In this document: one piece after another, positions 23,915 to 31,042 of the stretch
How positions within the stretch are numbered: position 1 is the first letter of the stretch
Layout of the letters: each line of letters starts with the position of its first letter
Made by a program: the position numbers and the translations under genes
Source of the DNA: Pseudomonadota bacterium
Lineage (GTDB): Bacteria; Myxococcota_A; Polyangia; Haliangiales; Haliangiaceae
Length of the DNA: 35,303 nucleotides
Assembly: GCA_023428295.1 (NCBI GenBank)
Contig: JAEYYV010000245.1
Location: 1-35,303 of the forward strand
Direction of reading: 5' to 3'
Notes under the pieces: model-generated
The model's database searches: none
Told to the model about the DNA's origin: nothing
The model's input: only the letters and a program-made list of their open reading frames with translations

Positions 23915-24875
23915 AGTGCACCACGAGCAGCACCACGTAGGTCGCTGCGATCACGCCGCCATGCCCCACGACCCCGTACGGGAGGCCCGCGAGGCACACG
24001 ACCATCCAGATGAACACGAACGTGTCGCGGCGCCCGAAGCTGCGTAGCCACGTCGAGATCTTCTTCGGATCGTAGACCTCGTCGGTCGACGTGCTCTCGC
24101 CCTCGAACCACCAGCGAAACGCGAACACGTCTCCCGTCCCCGTCCGCGCGTACACGCTCAGGTACGTGATGATGCTGACGAGGATCCGCCCCGCCGACGC
24201 GCCCAGGCCGATCCACATCCACACGCCGCCGAGCGCATAGCCGACGCTCGCGACGAACAAGTTGTCGACGATGTCGTCGCTCACGTTGTCCATCCACTGG
24301 CCGACCTTGCTGTACTGAAAGCGCAAGCGCGCGAGCTCGCCGTCGACGCTGTCGAGGATCGAGTTGACCTCGAGCAACACTCCCGCGATCGCGAACTGCG
24401 CCCAGCCCGTGATCCCCACGAGCCCACTCGCCACGGCGCTCGCGAAGAGTCCGACGAGGATCGCGCACGCCGTCACGTGATTCGGCGTGACGGCCAGCGA
24501 TCGCCGCGCGAGCCACCGCGTGATGCGCATCGAGAAGCGCCAGTTGATGAGCGCGTCGACCGGACCCTCGTAGCTCTTGTTGCTGCCGCGGATGAGCTTC
24601 CACTCGGCCTGCTTGCGCGCGGCCTCGTCGACGAGCTCGATGCCCGCGATCACATCACCGCGCTCGCGTCGCGCACCCTCGGGCGCCGCGGTGCCCGGCG
24701 CGACGAACTCGACCTCGATCGGCAACGTGCGCGGAAACTCCACGCGCGCACCGGCGACGATCGCCTTGGTGGCACCTTGCTTCGCGACCTCGCGCACGCG
24801 GCGCTCGATCGCGGTGACTCCGCCGATGATCAGCGCGTGGCGATCCGCGGTCGCTTCGAAGAAGACCGCGGTCAC
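23889..24875 (-). CDS. CDP-alcohol phosphatidyltransferase with short N-terminal nucleotidyltransferase-like domain
   Basis: A 328-residue membrane protein carrying the complete family signature D175-xx-D178-G179-xx-A182-R183-x8-G192-xxx-D196-xxx-D200, so it should be catalytically competent. It joins a CDP-activated alcohol to a phospho-alcohol or lipid at the membrane. Hydrophobic segments surround the motif and continue to the C-terminus. Residues 1-95 look like a truncated nucleotidyltransferase-like domain (HALIIGGVTAIERRVREVAKQGATKAIVAGARVEF), reminiscent of bifunctional inositol-phosphate cytidylyltransferase/DIPP synthase proteins, but the nucleotide-binding start is not evident. GTG 24875 begins 4 bases after the upstream lipoprotein stop, so the two are probably co-transcribed. 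The neighbouring flippase and methyltransferase suggest glycolipid synthesis. Confidence 0.88.
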   Translation of the reverse strand: MTAVFFEATADRHALIIGGVTAIERRVREVAKQGATKAIVAGARVEFPRTLPIEVEFVAPGTAAPEGARRERGDVIAGIELVDEAARKQAEWKLIRGSNKSYEGPVDALINWRFSMRITRWLARRSLAVTPNHVTACAILVGLFASAVASGLVGITGWAQFAIAGVLLEVNSILDSVDGELARLRFQYSKVGQWMDNVSDDIVDNLFVASVGYALGGVWMWIGLGASAGRILVSIITYLSVYARTGTGDVFAFRWWFEGESTSTDEVYDPKKISTWLRSFGRRDTFVFIWMVVCLAGLPYGVVGHGGVIAATYVVLLVVHFSVGRNRR

Positions 24876-24879
24876 ACGA

Positions 24880-25713
24880 TCAGTAACCGGGGCGAACCTG
24901 CGCCGCGGTGACAGTGCCGGCCGCGACCGTCACGTCGTTGTCGAGGAAGCCCTGCGTTCCCATCGTCGCCGTCACCAGCGTCGCGCCAGGCGGCATGTTG
25001 GTGATGAGATAGACACCGGCGCCCATGGGATCGAACGCGCCCGCATCGAGCGGATCGTCACCGACCGGGTTCCCGCCCTGCGTAACCTCGACGACAGCGC
25101 CAGTCACGCCTTGCAGACCCGCCGAGCAGTCGGTGACAGCGACGACAACGACGCCGTTTGCCGGGTCCTGAGTGATGCCGATGAACGTAAGAAACTGGAG
25201 CAGGCTGCTCTGCACGAGGAGGAGCGGCACGTCGGAGACGTCGGACGTGACGTCTGTGTGCGGGAACAGCAACGTGGGCAGATCGCCCGTTCGTGTCGCG
25301 CTGAGATAGAGAGGGAGCGCCGCGCCGGCCGTCGGGATCGCGTCGGTCGTGAACACGCCCGTCGCTCCGGTCGGGTCCAGCGCCGCGAGCTCGTTGTCTC
25401 CCTCGCAGTCGCCGGTACACACTTTGATCGCTGCGTCAGCGACGGCGCGAATGCCCGGCGCCGTTCCCGCGAGGTAGACCTCTTGCGCGGTTCCCGAGAT
25501 GGTCACCGCCTTGGCGACGGTTCCCGGCTGGTTTCCGAAGCAGCTGAAGTCGTACTCGATCGGTGGCGGCTGATCGATCGGGGGAGCGCTATCGATCGGC
25601 GGTGCATCGACGATGCCCGAATCGACGATCGTGATCGCCCCGCCGTCATCGCCGCAGGCGACGAGCGTGGTCAGCGCGAACAGCGAGGACGCAAGTACAC
25701 GAATGTTCCCCAT
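24880..25713 (-). CDS. Lipoprotein, downstream member of a tandem paralogous pair
   Basis: A 277-residue predicted lipoprotein with lipobox LVAC (Cys20) and a mature start of GDDGG, then an Asp/Pro-rich linker with DAPPIDSAPPIDQPPP. The body has two beta-rich, carboxypeptidase-regulatory-like segments: VTISGTAQEVYLAGTAPGIRAVADAAIKV and a repeat near GVTGAVVEVTQGGNPVGDD. It ends in FLDNDVTVAAGTVTAAQVRPGY. The end and the domain order match the adjacent gene 25831-26655, so they arose by duplication. The upstream sequences are also related. ATG 25713 has GTGTACCAA upstream, with the -10-like TACCAA ending 8 bases before it. Function unknown. Confidence 0.8.
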   Translation of the reverse strand: MGNIRVLASSLFALTTLVACGDDGGAITIVDSGIVDAPPIDSAPPIDQPPPIEYDFSCFGNQPGTVAKAVTISGTAQEVYLAGTAPGIRAVADAAIKVCTGDCEGDNELAALDPTGATGVFTTDAIPTAGAALPLYLSATRTGDLPTLLFPHTDVTSDVSDVPLLLVQSSLLQFLTFIGITQDPANGVVVVAVTDCSAGLQGVTGAVVEVTQGGNPVGDDPLDAGAFDPMGAGVYLITNMPPGATLVTATMGTQGFLDNDVTVAAGTVTAAQVRPGY

Positions 25714-25721
25714 GGCCCGCG

Positions 25722-25727
25722 TTGGTA
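25722..25727 (-). promoter_or_regulatory. -10-like TACCAA of the downstream paralogous lipoprotein gene
   Basis: On the minus strand GTGTACCAA ends 8 bases before ATG 25713. Its counterpart before the paralogue is GTGTACGAA. The conserved GTGTAC-A-A block suggests that a promoter was duplicated with the gene. Confidence 0.4.
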
Positions 25728-25830
25728 CACCGTTTCCCTCGGCGATACCACGATGATTTCGGTGACACCGACCACGATAGAACCAGCCGTCTGCGATGTC
25801 AGAGCATCGACAGCGCGACGGCGCACAGCG

Positions 25831-26655
25831 TCAGTAGCCGGGCTTGATCTGGGCCGTCGTTAGTGAATCCGCGTACGACACGACGTCGTTCTCGAGGAAC
25901 GTGTGGCTGTAGTACGTCGCCTTCACCGTCACCGGGCCGGGAGGCACGTTGGTCACGAGGTACAGGCCTTGGACGTCTGCCACGGTCCCCAGAATGGCTC
26001 CGATATCGATCGTGGCGTCACCAACACGCGTGGTGCCCGAGTACACCTCGATCGTCGCGTTCGGAATCTGCGCAGGCGTCGGCGTCGCGCAGTCGGTGAG
26101 CGCCACGCCGACGATGCCGTTGCCGGGGAGGTGATCGACTTGAGCCAGCAGCTCGGCGAAGTCGACGTTGGCGTCGTCGATCATGATGATCGGGACGCCC
26201 GTCAGGCTCTTCGCGAGCGGGTGAGCCGGATAGAGGTACGTGGGCCAGTAACCGGTCTTGGTGCCCTTCAGGTATCCGTTCAGGGCGGCGCCGTTGGTGG
26301 CGATCTGCGCCGTCGTGAACACGCCGTTCACATCGGTGGCCGGTTGCGTATCGACGAGCTCGTCGGGTGAGCCGATGCGGTACGCGCTGATGACGACACC
26401 CGAGGCTGGACCTGCGGTCGTTCCGCTCAGCTGCTGCGCGACACCGGTGACGGTGACCGTCGTGGCGATGTCCGTCGACGGGGCGGTGGCGCACGAGTAG
26501 TCGTACTGGACCTCGGGCGGCATATCGATCGGCATCGCGTCGATCGGACGCGCGTCGGCCGAGCCGCCGCCGCCGTCTTGCGGGGTGCTGCCACCATCGT
26601 CGCCGCACGCGGTGAGAGCCAGAAGAGAAACCGCAACCAATCGAAGCTGCCCCAT
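25831..26655 (-). CDS. Lipoprotein, upstream member of a tandem paralogous pair
   Basis: A 274-residue predicted lipoprotein. The lipobox is LTAC (Cys17), followed by GDDGGSTPQDGGGG and an Asp/Pro/Met linker. The body has carboxypeptidase-regulatory-like beta domains (TVTVTGVAQQLSGTTAGPAS, DVNGVFTTAQIATNGAALNG; NATIEVYSGTTRVGDATIDI). It ends in FLENDVVSYADSLTTAQIKPGY, which parallels its neighbour's end almost word for word. It is separated from the next gene by 117 bases that contain that gene's own promoter-like element, so the pair may be two transcripts. The 145 bases upstream (26656-26800) separate it from a divergent DNA methyltransferase gene. Confidence 0.8.
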   Translation of the reverse strand: MGQLRLVAVSLLALTACGDDGGSTPQDGGGGSADARPIDAMPIDMPPEVQYDYSCATAPSTDIATTVTVTGVAQQLSGTTAGPASGVVISAYRIGSPDELVDTQPATDVNGVFTTAQIATNGAALNGYLKGTKTGYWPTYLYPAHPLAKSLTGVPIIMIDDANVDFAELLAQVDHLPGNGIVGVALTDCATPTPAQIPNATIEVYSGTTRVGDATIDIGAILGTVADVQGLYLVTNVPPGPVTVKATYYSHTFLENDVVSYADSLTTAQIKPGY

Positions 26656-26662
26656 GCGTCGG

Positions 26663-26668
26663 TTCGTA
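26663..26668 (-). promoter_or_regulatory. -10-like TACGAA of the upstream paralogous lipoprotein gene
   Basis: On the minus strand GTGTACGAA ends 7 bases before ATG 26655. It matches the paralogue's GTGTACCAA at the same place. Confidence 0.4.
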
Positions 26669-26786
26669 CACCAGATCGGGCGGTGAGGTCGGTGACTAGT
26701 TGCACGATAAGACGCGCCGTGTCCGACGGTGGGCGCCCGCGACTGCCCACGCGGGCGCTATGCCCTCGCCTCGGCGCGGACTTGGG

Positions 26787-26795
26787 TGCTACAAG
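26787..26795 (+). promoter_or_regulatory. Extended -10 element TGCTACAAG of the DNA methyltransferase gene
   Basis: TGCTACAAG ends 5 bases before GTG 26801, identical to the element before the FAD oxidoreductase gene. It predicts a leaderless start. Confidence 0.45.
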
Positions 26796-26800
26796 GCCGC

Positions 26801-28111
26801 GTGCCCACACCGACTCGCCCTCGTAAGGCGGCTCGTCCCCGCAATCAGCGTCGTTCGCTGTCGATGCCGCGCGCGCAGGGACGCGTGTTTGCCGACGGTG
26901 ATCGCGAGCTGGCGGAGGGGCTGGTCGCGGCGCTGCGGGCGCCCGCGATCGACCACGAGGTGGCCGAGTCGCTGACGCATCCGTTTCATACGTATCCCGC
27001 GCGGCTGCATCCGGCGACGGCGCGCGTGCTCGCGGACGTGATCGCGTCGCGGGTGCGGCCCGGATCGCTGCTCGTGGATCCGTTCTGCGGATCGGGGACG
27101 ACGCTCGTCGAGGCGAGGGCGGCGGGGTTGCGGGCGGTGGGCACGGATCTCAATCCGCTCGCGGTGCTGGTGGCGAAGGCGAAGACCTGGATGGTGCCGC
27201 TCAAGCGACGCAATCGGCTACGCGACTTGGGGCACGAGATCAGCGGCGAGGTGCTGGCGGCGGGCAAGGCGGCGCGGCGCGCGAACGCGGAGTCGGCTCC
27301 CCTGCGGAAGCCCAAAGGGTTCGATCCGAACGCGCGTGATCGGCGATTGGCAGCGTGGTTCGCACCGCACGTGAGGCGCGAGCTCGAGCTGTTGGCCGGC
27401 ATGCTCGACGAGATGCGTGGCGATGGGAGCGATGTGGAGGAGGCCGAGTACGCGGACGTGCTGACCGCGTGCCTGTCGGCGATCTTGTACAAGGTGTCGT
27501 CACGGACGTCGGACACGGATGGCACGTGGGTCGACAAGCAGGTCGGCCGTGGTGCGGCGGCGCGGCACTTCGCGCAGCGCGTGGAGCTGTTGTACGCGGG
27601 CTTGGCTGACCTCGCGCGTTCGGGGGGCCCGCCGGACGTGCATCTGGCCGATGCGCGAAAGCTCGGAGAAATCATCCCGGATGGATCGGCGTCTGCGGTG
27701 ATGACGTCGCCGCCGTATGCCGGAACGTACGACTACGCGGAGCATCAACGGCTGCGCTTTGACTTCTTGGGGCTGCGGCACCGCGAGTTCGACGCGGGCG
27801 AGATCGGATCGCGGCGGTCGTTCCTGGCGAGCGCGCCCGAAGCGGATCGACAGTGGCGCAAGGCGCTCGGAGCGACGCTCGAGACGATCGCGGCGGTGCT
27901 CGAGCGCGGTGGGCTCGCGGCGATCGTGATCGGCGACTCGTGGGCGGGTGGGCGCGCGGTGTACGCGCTCGACGACGTGCGCGCGGCGCTGACGGATGAC
28001 CTGGCGGTGGCGGCGTGGGCGTCGCAAGAGCGGCCGGCGCTGGGCGGCGAGCGGAGAGCGTTTGGCGATCGGCACAAGGCCGAGCACGTGATCTTGCTCG
28101 AGCGACGCTGA
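26801..28111 (+). CDS. Solitary DNA methyltransferase (N4-cytosine/N6-adenine type)
   Basis: A 436-residue protein from GTG 26801 (415 from ATG 26864). After a basic tail it has a FHxYPA-type motif X (HPFHTYPARLHPATARVL, about 60-77). Next come motif I DPFCGSGTT (93-101), motif II-like GTDLNP, a helical middle region (about 130-290) and motif IV TSPPY (302-306). TSPPY is the form seen in many N4-cytosine and some N6-adenine enzymes. The order X-I-(target region)-IV is that of the alpha class, whereas the motif sequences look like beta-class N-4/N-6 enzymes. The middle block (ILYKVSSRTSDTDGTWVDKQVGRG) is unusual. No restriction nuclease is adjacent, so it is an orphan. An RNA methylase of the Trm11/UPF0020 type is the alternative. 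Confidence 0.83.
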   Translation: MPTPTRPRKAARPRNQRRSLSMPRAQGRVFADGDRELAEGLVAALRAPAIDHEVAESLTHPFHTYPARLHPATARVLADVIASRVRPGSLLVDPFCGSGTTLVEARAAGLRAVGTDLNPLAVLVAKAKTWMVPLKRRNRLRDLGHEISGEVLAAGKAARRANAESAPLRKPKGFDPNARDRRLAAWFAPHVRRELELLAGMLDEMRGDGSDVEEAEYADVLTACLSAILYKVSSRTSDTDGTWVDKQVGRGAAARHFAQRVELLYAGLADLARSGGPPDVHLADARKLGEIIPDGSASAVMTSPPYAGTYDYAEHQRLRFDFLGLRHREFDAGEIGSRRSFLASAPEADRQWRKALGATLETIAAVLERGGLAAIVIGDSWAGGRAVYALDDVRAALTDDLAVAAWASQERPALGGERRAFGDRHKAEHVILLERR

Positions 28112-28179
28112 GCTGCGGCGTTGGCACCTGATGTCGGCGTGATGTCGCCGATCGCGCGCGAGCGATCGAACATGAGGGC

Positions 28180-28503
28180 ATGAACAAACTCGTCTTGCTT
28201 GCGATGTTGCTCGGCGCGTGTGGAGACAAGACCTGCGAGGAGCTGTGCCAAGAGGGACAGGCCGGCGACTGCACGTCGATCCGCGGCAACTGCAATAGCT
28301 TCTGCGCCGCGCTCGATGCCGTCGACGATCCGAGTGGATGTACCGACGAGCGGAGCGCCTACGAGAGCTGTTTGAACACGACGGAGAACGCGTGCGATGC
28401 CGAGTGCGACGCGAAGGAGAACGCGCTCGAATCGTGCCTGCGCGTGTATTGCCTCGGGCATGCGAGCGATCCGGCGTGCGTGACCCTCGCGACGTCGTTT
28501 TAG
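28180..28503 (+). CDS. Small Cys-rich lipoprotein
   Basis: A 107-residue predicted lipoprotein, lipobox LGAC (Cys14), with 12 further cysteines in the mature 93 residues (CEELCQEG, GDCTSIRGNCNSFCAAL, GCTDE, SCLNTTENACDAECDAK, ESCLRVYC, ACVTL). The even number of mature cysteines and acidic composition suggest a compact disulfide-bonded domain on the periplasmic or outer-membrane face. It is typical of short Cys-rich myxobacterial lipoproteins; I cannot name a family. The start ATG 28180 is preceded by GAGGG too close to be an ideal ribosome binding site. Confidence 0.75.
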   Translation: MNKLVLLAMLLGACGDKTCEELCQEGQAGDCTSIRGNCNSFCAALDAVDDPSGCTDERSAYESCLNTTENACDAECDAKENALESCLRVYCLGHASDPACVTLATSF

Positions 28504-28520
28504 AGTGGTAAAGACGCGGC

Positions 28521-28808
28521 ATGCCCATGCCGCTCGAGATCATCGGCCTTGGAAAACGCGAAGTACGCTTCGTGTGGGACGAAGGCGTGGAGGATGTGTG
28601 GGGCGCGCGAGAGCTCCGCATCAAGTGCACGTGCGCGCACTGCCAGTCCGAGGTGACAGGCGAGCGGCTGCTCGATCCGGCGAGCGTGTCGGAAGAGCTG
28701 ACGATCGCGGACATGCACCTCGTCGGGAACTACGGCGTGGGCATCCACTTCTCCGACGGTCACACGACGGGCATCTTCCGGTTTCGCGAGCTCGCGAGGA
28801 AACGATGA
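28521..28808 (+). CDS. DUF971 (GBBH-like N-terminal) domain protein
   Basis: A 95-residue stand-alone DUF971/gamma-butyrobetaine-hydroxylase-N domain. It shows the expected beta-hairpin REVRFVWDEGVEDVWGARELRIKCTCAHCQSE, with the Cys-x-Cys-x2-Cys cluster that binds zinc or a metal in the family, and NYGVGIHFSDGHTTGIFRF near the end. DUF971 is often fused to or next to Fe-S carrier (Mrp/ApbC) genes; here it is next to a nitroreductase. The ATGA overlap with that gene implies translational coupling. ATG 28527 is an in-frame alternative. A TAAAGA hexamer ends 6 bases before 28521. Its exact role is not known. Confidence 0.88.
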   Translation: MPMPLEIIGLGKREVRFVWDEGVEDVWGARELRIKCTCAHCQSEVTGERLLDPASVSEELTIADMHLVGNYGVGIHFSDGHTTGIFRFRELARKR

Positions 28809-29479
28809 CCACGCTCGACGAGCTCGAGCGCGCGTGGATCGAGCGAAGGAGCATCCGCGCGTTTCGGCCGGAGCCGCTGCCGCAAGAGACGCTCGATCGA
28901 ATCTTCGCGGCGGCGCAGCGAGCGCCGAGCTGGTGCAACGTGCAGCCGTGGCGCGTCGTCGTGACGCAGCCGCCGGTGACGAACGAGCTGGCGACGGCGC
29001 TGCAGCAGGCGGCGCGGACCGGGTTGCCGCACGCCGAGGTCGCGTTTCCGCTCGAGTATCCGAGCCCGTACAAGGAGCAGCGGATCAAGTGCGGCGCGGC
29101 GCTGTACACGGCGATGGGGATCGCGCGCGAGGACAAGGCCGGGCGCTACGACGCGTGGCTGCGCAACTACGCGCTGTTCGACGCGCCTCACGTGGCGATC
29201 GTGAGCTGTGATCGGCGTCTCGGGACGTACCCGTTCGTCGATGTCGGCGTCTGGCTCGGGTACGTGCTGACGGCGGCGGCGCTGCTCGGCGTGGATACGT
29301 GCCCGATGGCATCGGTGGCGGCGTATCCCGAGGTCTTGCGGGCGAAGCTACCTGTCGGCGAGACGGAGACCATCCTGTTCGGGCTGGTAATGGGTCACGC
29401 GGACGAGAGCGCTCCAGCGAACGCGACTCGGACGACACGGGAGCCCAGCGCGACAAACGTCACCTTCGTCAGCGGTTGA
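28805..29479 (+). CDS. Nitroreductase-family FMN oxidoreductase
   Basis: A 224-residue nitroreductase. Family features are the N-terminal RRSIRAFRPEPLPQE with the Arg-Arg-Ser FMN-phosphate contact, the following APSWCNVQPWRVVV, the central KCGAALYTAMGIAREDKAGR and the C-terminal GVDTCPMASVAAYPEVL before an LPVGETETILFGLVMGH strand. It binds FMN, probably as a homodimer, and reduces nitro-aromatics, quinones or similar acceptors with NAD(P)H; the natural substrate is unknown. The ATG overlaps the DUF971 stop by four bases. A GC hairpin follows the stop. No signal peptide, so cytoplasmic. Confidence 0.92.
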   Translation: MTTLDELERAWIERRSIRAFRPEPLPQETLDRIFAAAQRAPSWCNVQPWRVVVTQPPVTNELATALQQAARTGLPHAEVAFPLEYPSPYKEQRIKCGAALYTAMGIAREDKAGRYDAWLRNYALFDAPHVAIVSCDRRLGTYPFVDVGVWLGYVLTAAALLGVDTCPMASVAAYPEVLRAKLPVGETETILFGLVMGHADESAPANATRTTREPSATNVTFVSG

Positions 29480-29481
29480 GG

Positions 29482-29500
29482 CGCCGTCGGACCGACGGTG
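29482..29500 (+). terminator. Short hairpin after the nitroreductase gene
   Basis: CGCCGTC (29482-29488) and GACGGTG (29494-29500) pair over 7 bases with one G-T wobble and a 5-base loop. It starts 2 bases after the stop. No T tract follows, so it is a weak or Rho-type terminator. Confidence 0.4.
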
Positions 29501-29535
29501 AGGGGACGTCGAACAGGCGAAGTCCGTACCAGCCG

Positions 29536-29544
29536 TGCTACGAT
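29536..29544 (+). promoter_or_regulatory. Extended -10 element TGCTACGAT of the PEGA-kinase operon
   Basis: TGCTACGAT ends 22 bases before ATG 29567, followed by GGGAG as a ribosome binding site near 29555-29560. Unlike most promoters here it leaves room for a short 5' leader. A -35 was not recognised. Confidence 0.45.
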
Positions 29545-29566
29545 TTTCGGCCTCCGGGAGAGACTA

Positions 29567-31042
29567 ATGAGATCACGCGTCCTGTTCGTGGTTTGGGTCG
29601 GGATTTGCGCGGCAGTGCTCGCTGTTTGGCGTGCGCCGTTGGCAGAAGCCCAGACCGCTGATGCATTGAAGAAGGCGCAGGCCTCGTTCGACCAAGCGCA
29701 GATCGATTACTTGCAAGGCAAGTACGACGACGCCGCGCGAGGCTTCGAAGAAGCGTATGCGGCGCGTGACTTCCCGCAGTTCCTCTACAACGCCGGCGCT
29801 GCGTTCCACATGAAGGGGAAGAAGCAGGCGGATCCGGCCGCGTATCAAAGCGCGGTCGACTACTACAAGAAGTACCTGGAGAAGGATCCGCAGGCGTCGG
29901 ACAAGGCGAAGGTCGAGAAAGCGATCGGCGTCCTCGAGGCCGAGATCAAGCGTCTCAAGGCGAACCCGCCGCCCGAGGGCTCGAGCACGGGTCCGGCCTC
30001 GGTGAGCGCGGAGGTCGCGCAGCTCGGCGACGTGAAGGTTCGCGGCCTCGTCGTCATCGAGAGCGAGCCGTCCAACGCGAGCATCTATCTCGACTCGAAG
30101 TCCAAGGGTGAGTTCGGCAAGACGCCGTGGTCCGGCACGCTCGATGGCGAGCACAAGGTCATCGTCGAGAAGCGCGGCTACAAGGTCATCGAGAAGACGT
30201 TCTCGGCGGATCCGAGCAAGCTGTTCGTGTTCTCGGCCGCGATGGCGCAAGAGGACTACCTCGGCTGGGTCGAGATCTCGTCGAACGTTCCGGGCGCCGA
30301 GATCTACATCGACGACAAGTCGATCGGCGCGGTCGGCAAGACCCCGCTCTCGCAGAACATCAAACCCGGCAAGCACACGTTCTGGATCAGCGCCGAGGGC
30401 TACGACGAGTACAAAGAAGAGGTCGAGGTCATCGCGGGCGAGACGCACTCGATCAAGGCGCCGCTCAAGGGTGCGCCGGTCGGTCGCATTAACATCAGCG
30501 GTCCTGGCATCGAGGACGCGGCGATCTATCTCGACGGCACGATCCTGTGCGAACGCGGCATGTGCGTGAAGAACGTGCCGCAAGGCGATCACACGCTGAC
30601 GGTCGTGCGCGAGGGCTACAAGCCGTACGTTCGCAAGATCACGATCCAGCCGAAGACCGAGATGAAGGTCAAGGTCGTGCTCGCGCGCAAGCCGAGCCGC
30701 AGCGACGCGGTGATCGCGTACGTGCTCGCCGCGGGCTTCACGGGCGGCGGCATCTTCTTGGGCCTCCAAGCCAACAAGTATCGCGACGAGCTGCGGAAGG
30801 AGATCACCGACGGTAATCCGCCGCCGGATCCGGAAGATCCGCGGTTCACCAAGGGCAAGATCTTCGCGATCGCCGCCGACGCGACGTTCGTCGTCGCGGG
30901 CATCACGGCGCTGACCGCCGTCTACTACACGTTCCGCGACAAGGGCGCGCCGTCGACGGCGCTGATCGAGGTCAACTCGATCGCCCTGCAGCCGCACATC
31001 GGTCTCGATTACGCTGGCCTCGGTATGGAGGTGCGCTGGTGA
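29567..31042 (+). CDS. TPR and triple-PEGA-domain membrane protein
   Basis: A 491-residue exported protein. Signal peptide (WVGICAAVLAVWRAPLAEA-Q), then a TPR-like region (about 33-130, QAQIDYLQGKYDDAARGFEEAY). Three PEGA beta domains follow, at about 160-214, 234-289 and 306-361; the third has a Cys pair (CERGMC) that could form a disulfide. Two C-terminal hydrophobic segments lie at about 381-404 and 432-456. GGGAG precedes ATG 29567, which makes this start secure. Its TGA overlaps the next ATG by one base. PEGA domains are thought to bind surface polysaccharide or peptidoglycan-linked partners. Operon neighbours are a lipoprotein and a Ser/Thr kinase whose own C-terminus is PEGA-like, suggesting a physical complex (inference). 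Confidence 0.9.
   Translation: MRSRVLFVVWVGICAAVLAVWRAPLAEAQTADALKKAQASFDQAQIDYLQGKYDDAARGFEEAYAARDFPQFLYNAGAAFHMKGKKQADPAAYQSAVDYYKKYLEKDPQASDKAKVEKAIGVLEAEIKRLKANPPPEGSSTGPASVSAEVAQLGDVKVRGLVVIESEPSNASIYLDSKSKGEFGKTPWSGTLDGEHKVIVEKRGYKVIEKTFSADPSKLFVFSAAMAQEDYLGWVEISSNVPGAEIYIDDKSIGAVGKTPLSQNIKPGKHTFWISAEGYDEYKEEVEVIAGETHSIKAPLKGAPVGRINISGPGIEDAAIYLDGTILCERGMCVKNVPQGDHTLTVVREGYKPYVRKITIQPKTEMKVKVVLARKPSRSDAVIAYVLAAGFTGGGIFLGLQANKYRDELRKEITDGNPPPDPEDPRFTKGKIFAIAADATFVVAGITALTAVYYTFRDKGAPSTALIEVNSIALQPHIGLDYAGLGMEVRW

Noticed and set aside
26801..28111. Type II restriction-modification system
   Set aside because: No nuclease-like gene occurs on either side; the neighbours are lipoproteins, a DUF971 protein and a nitroreductase.
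29573..30997. Minus-strand frame opposite the PEGA gene
   Set aside because: Antisense shadow, Arg/Asp/Leu-rich and without a recognisable fold.
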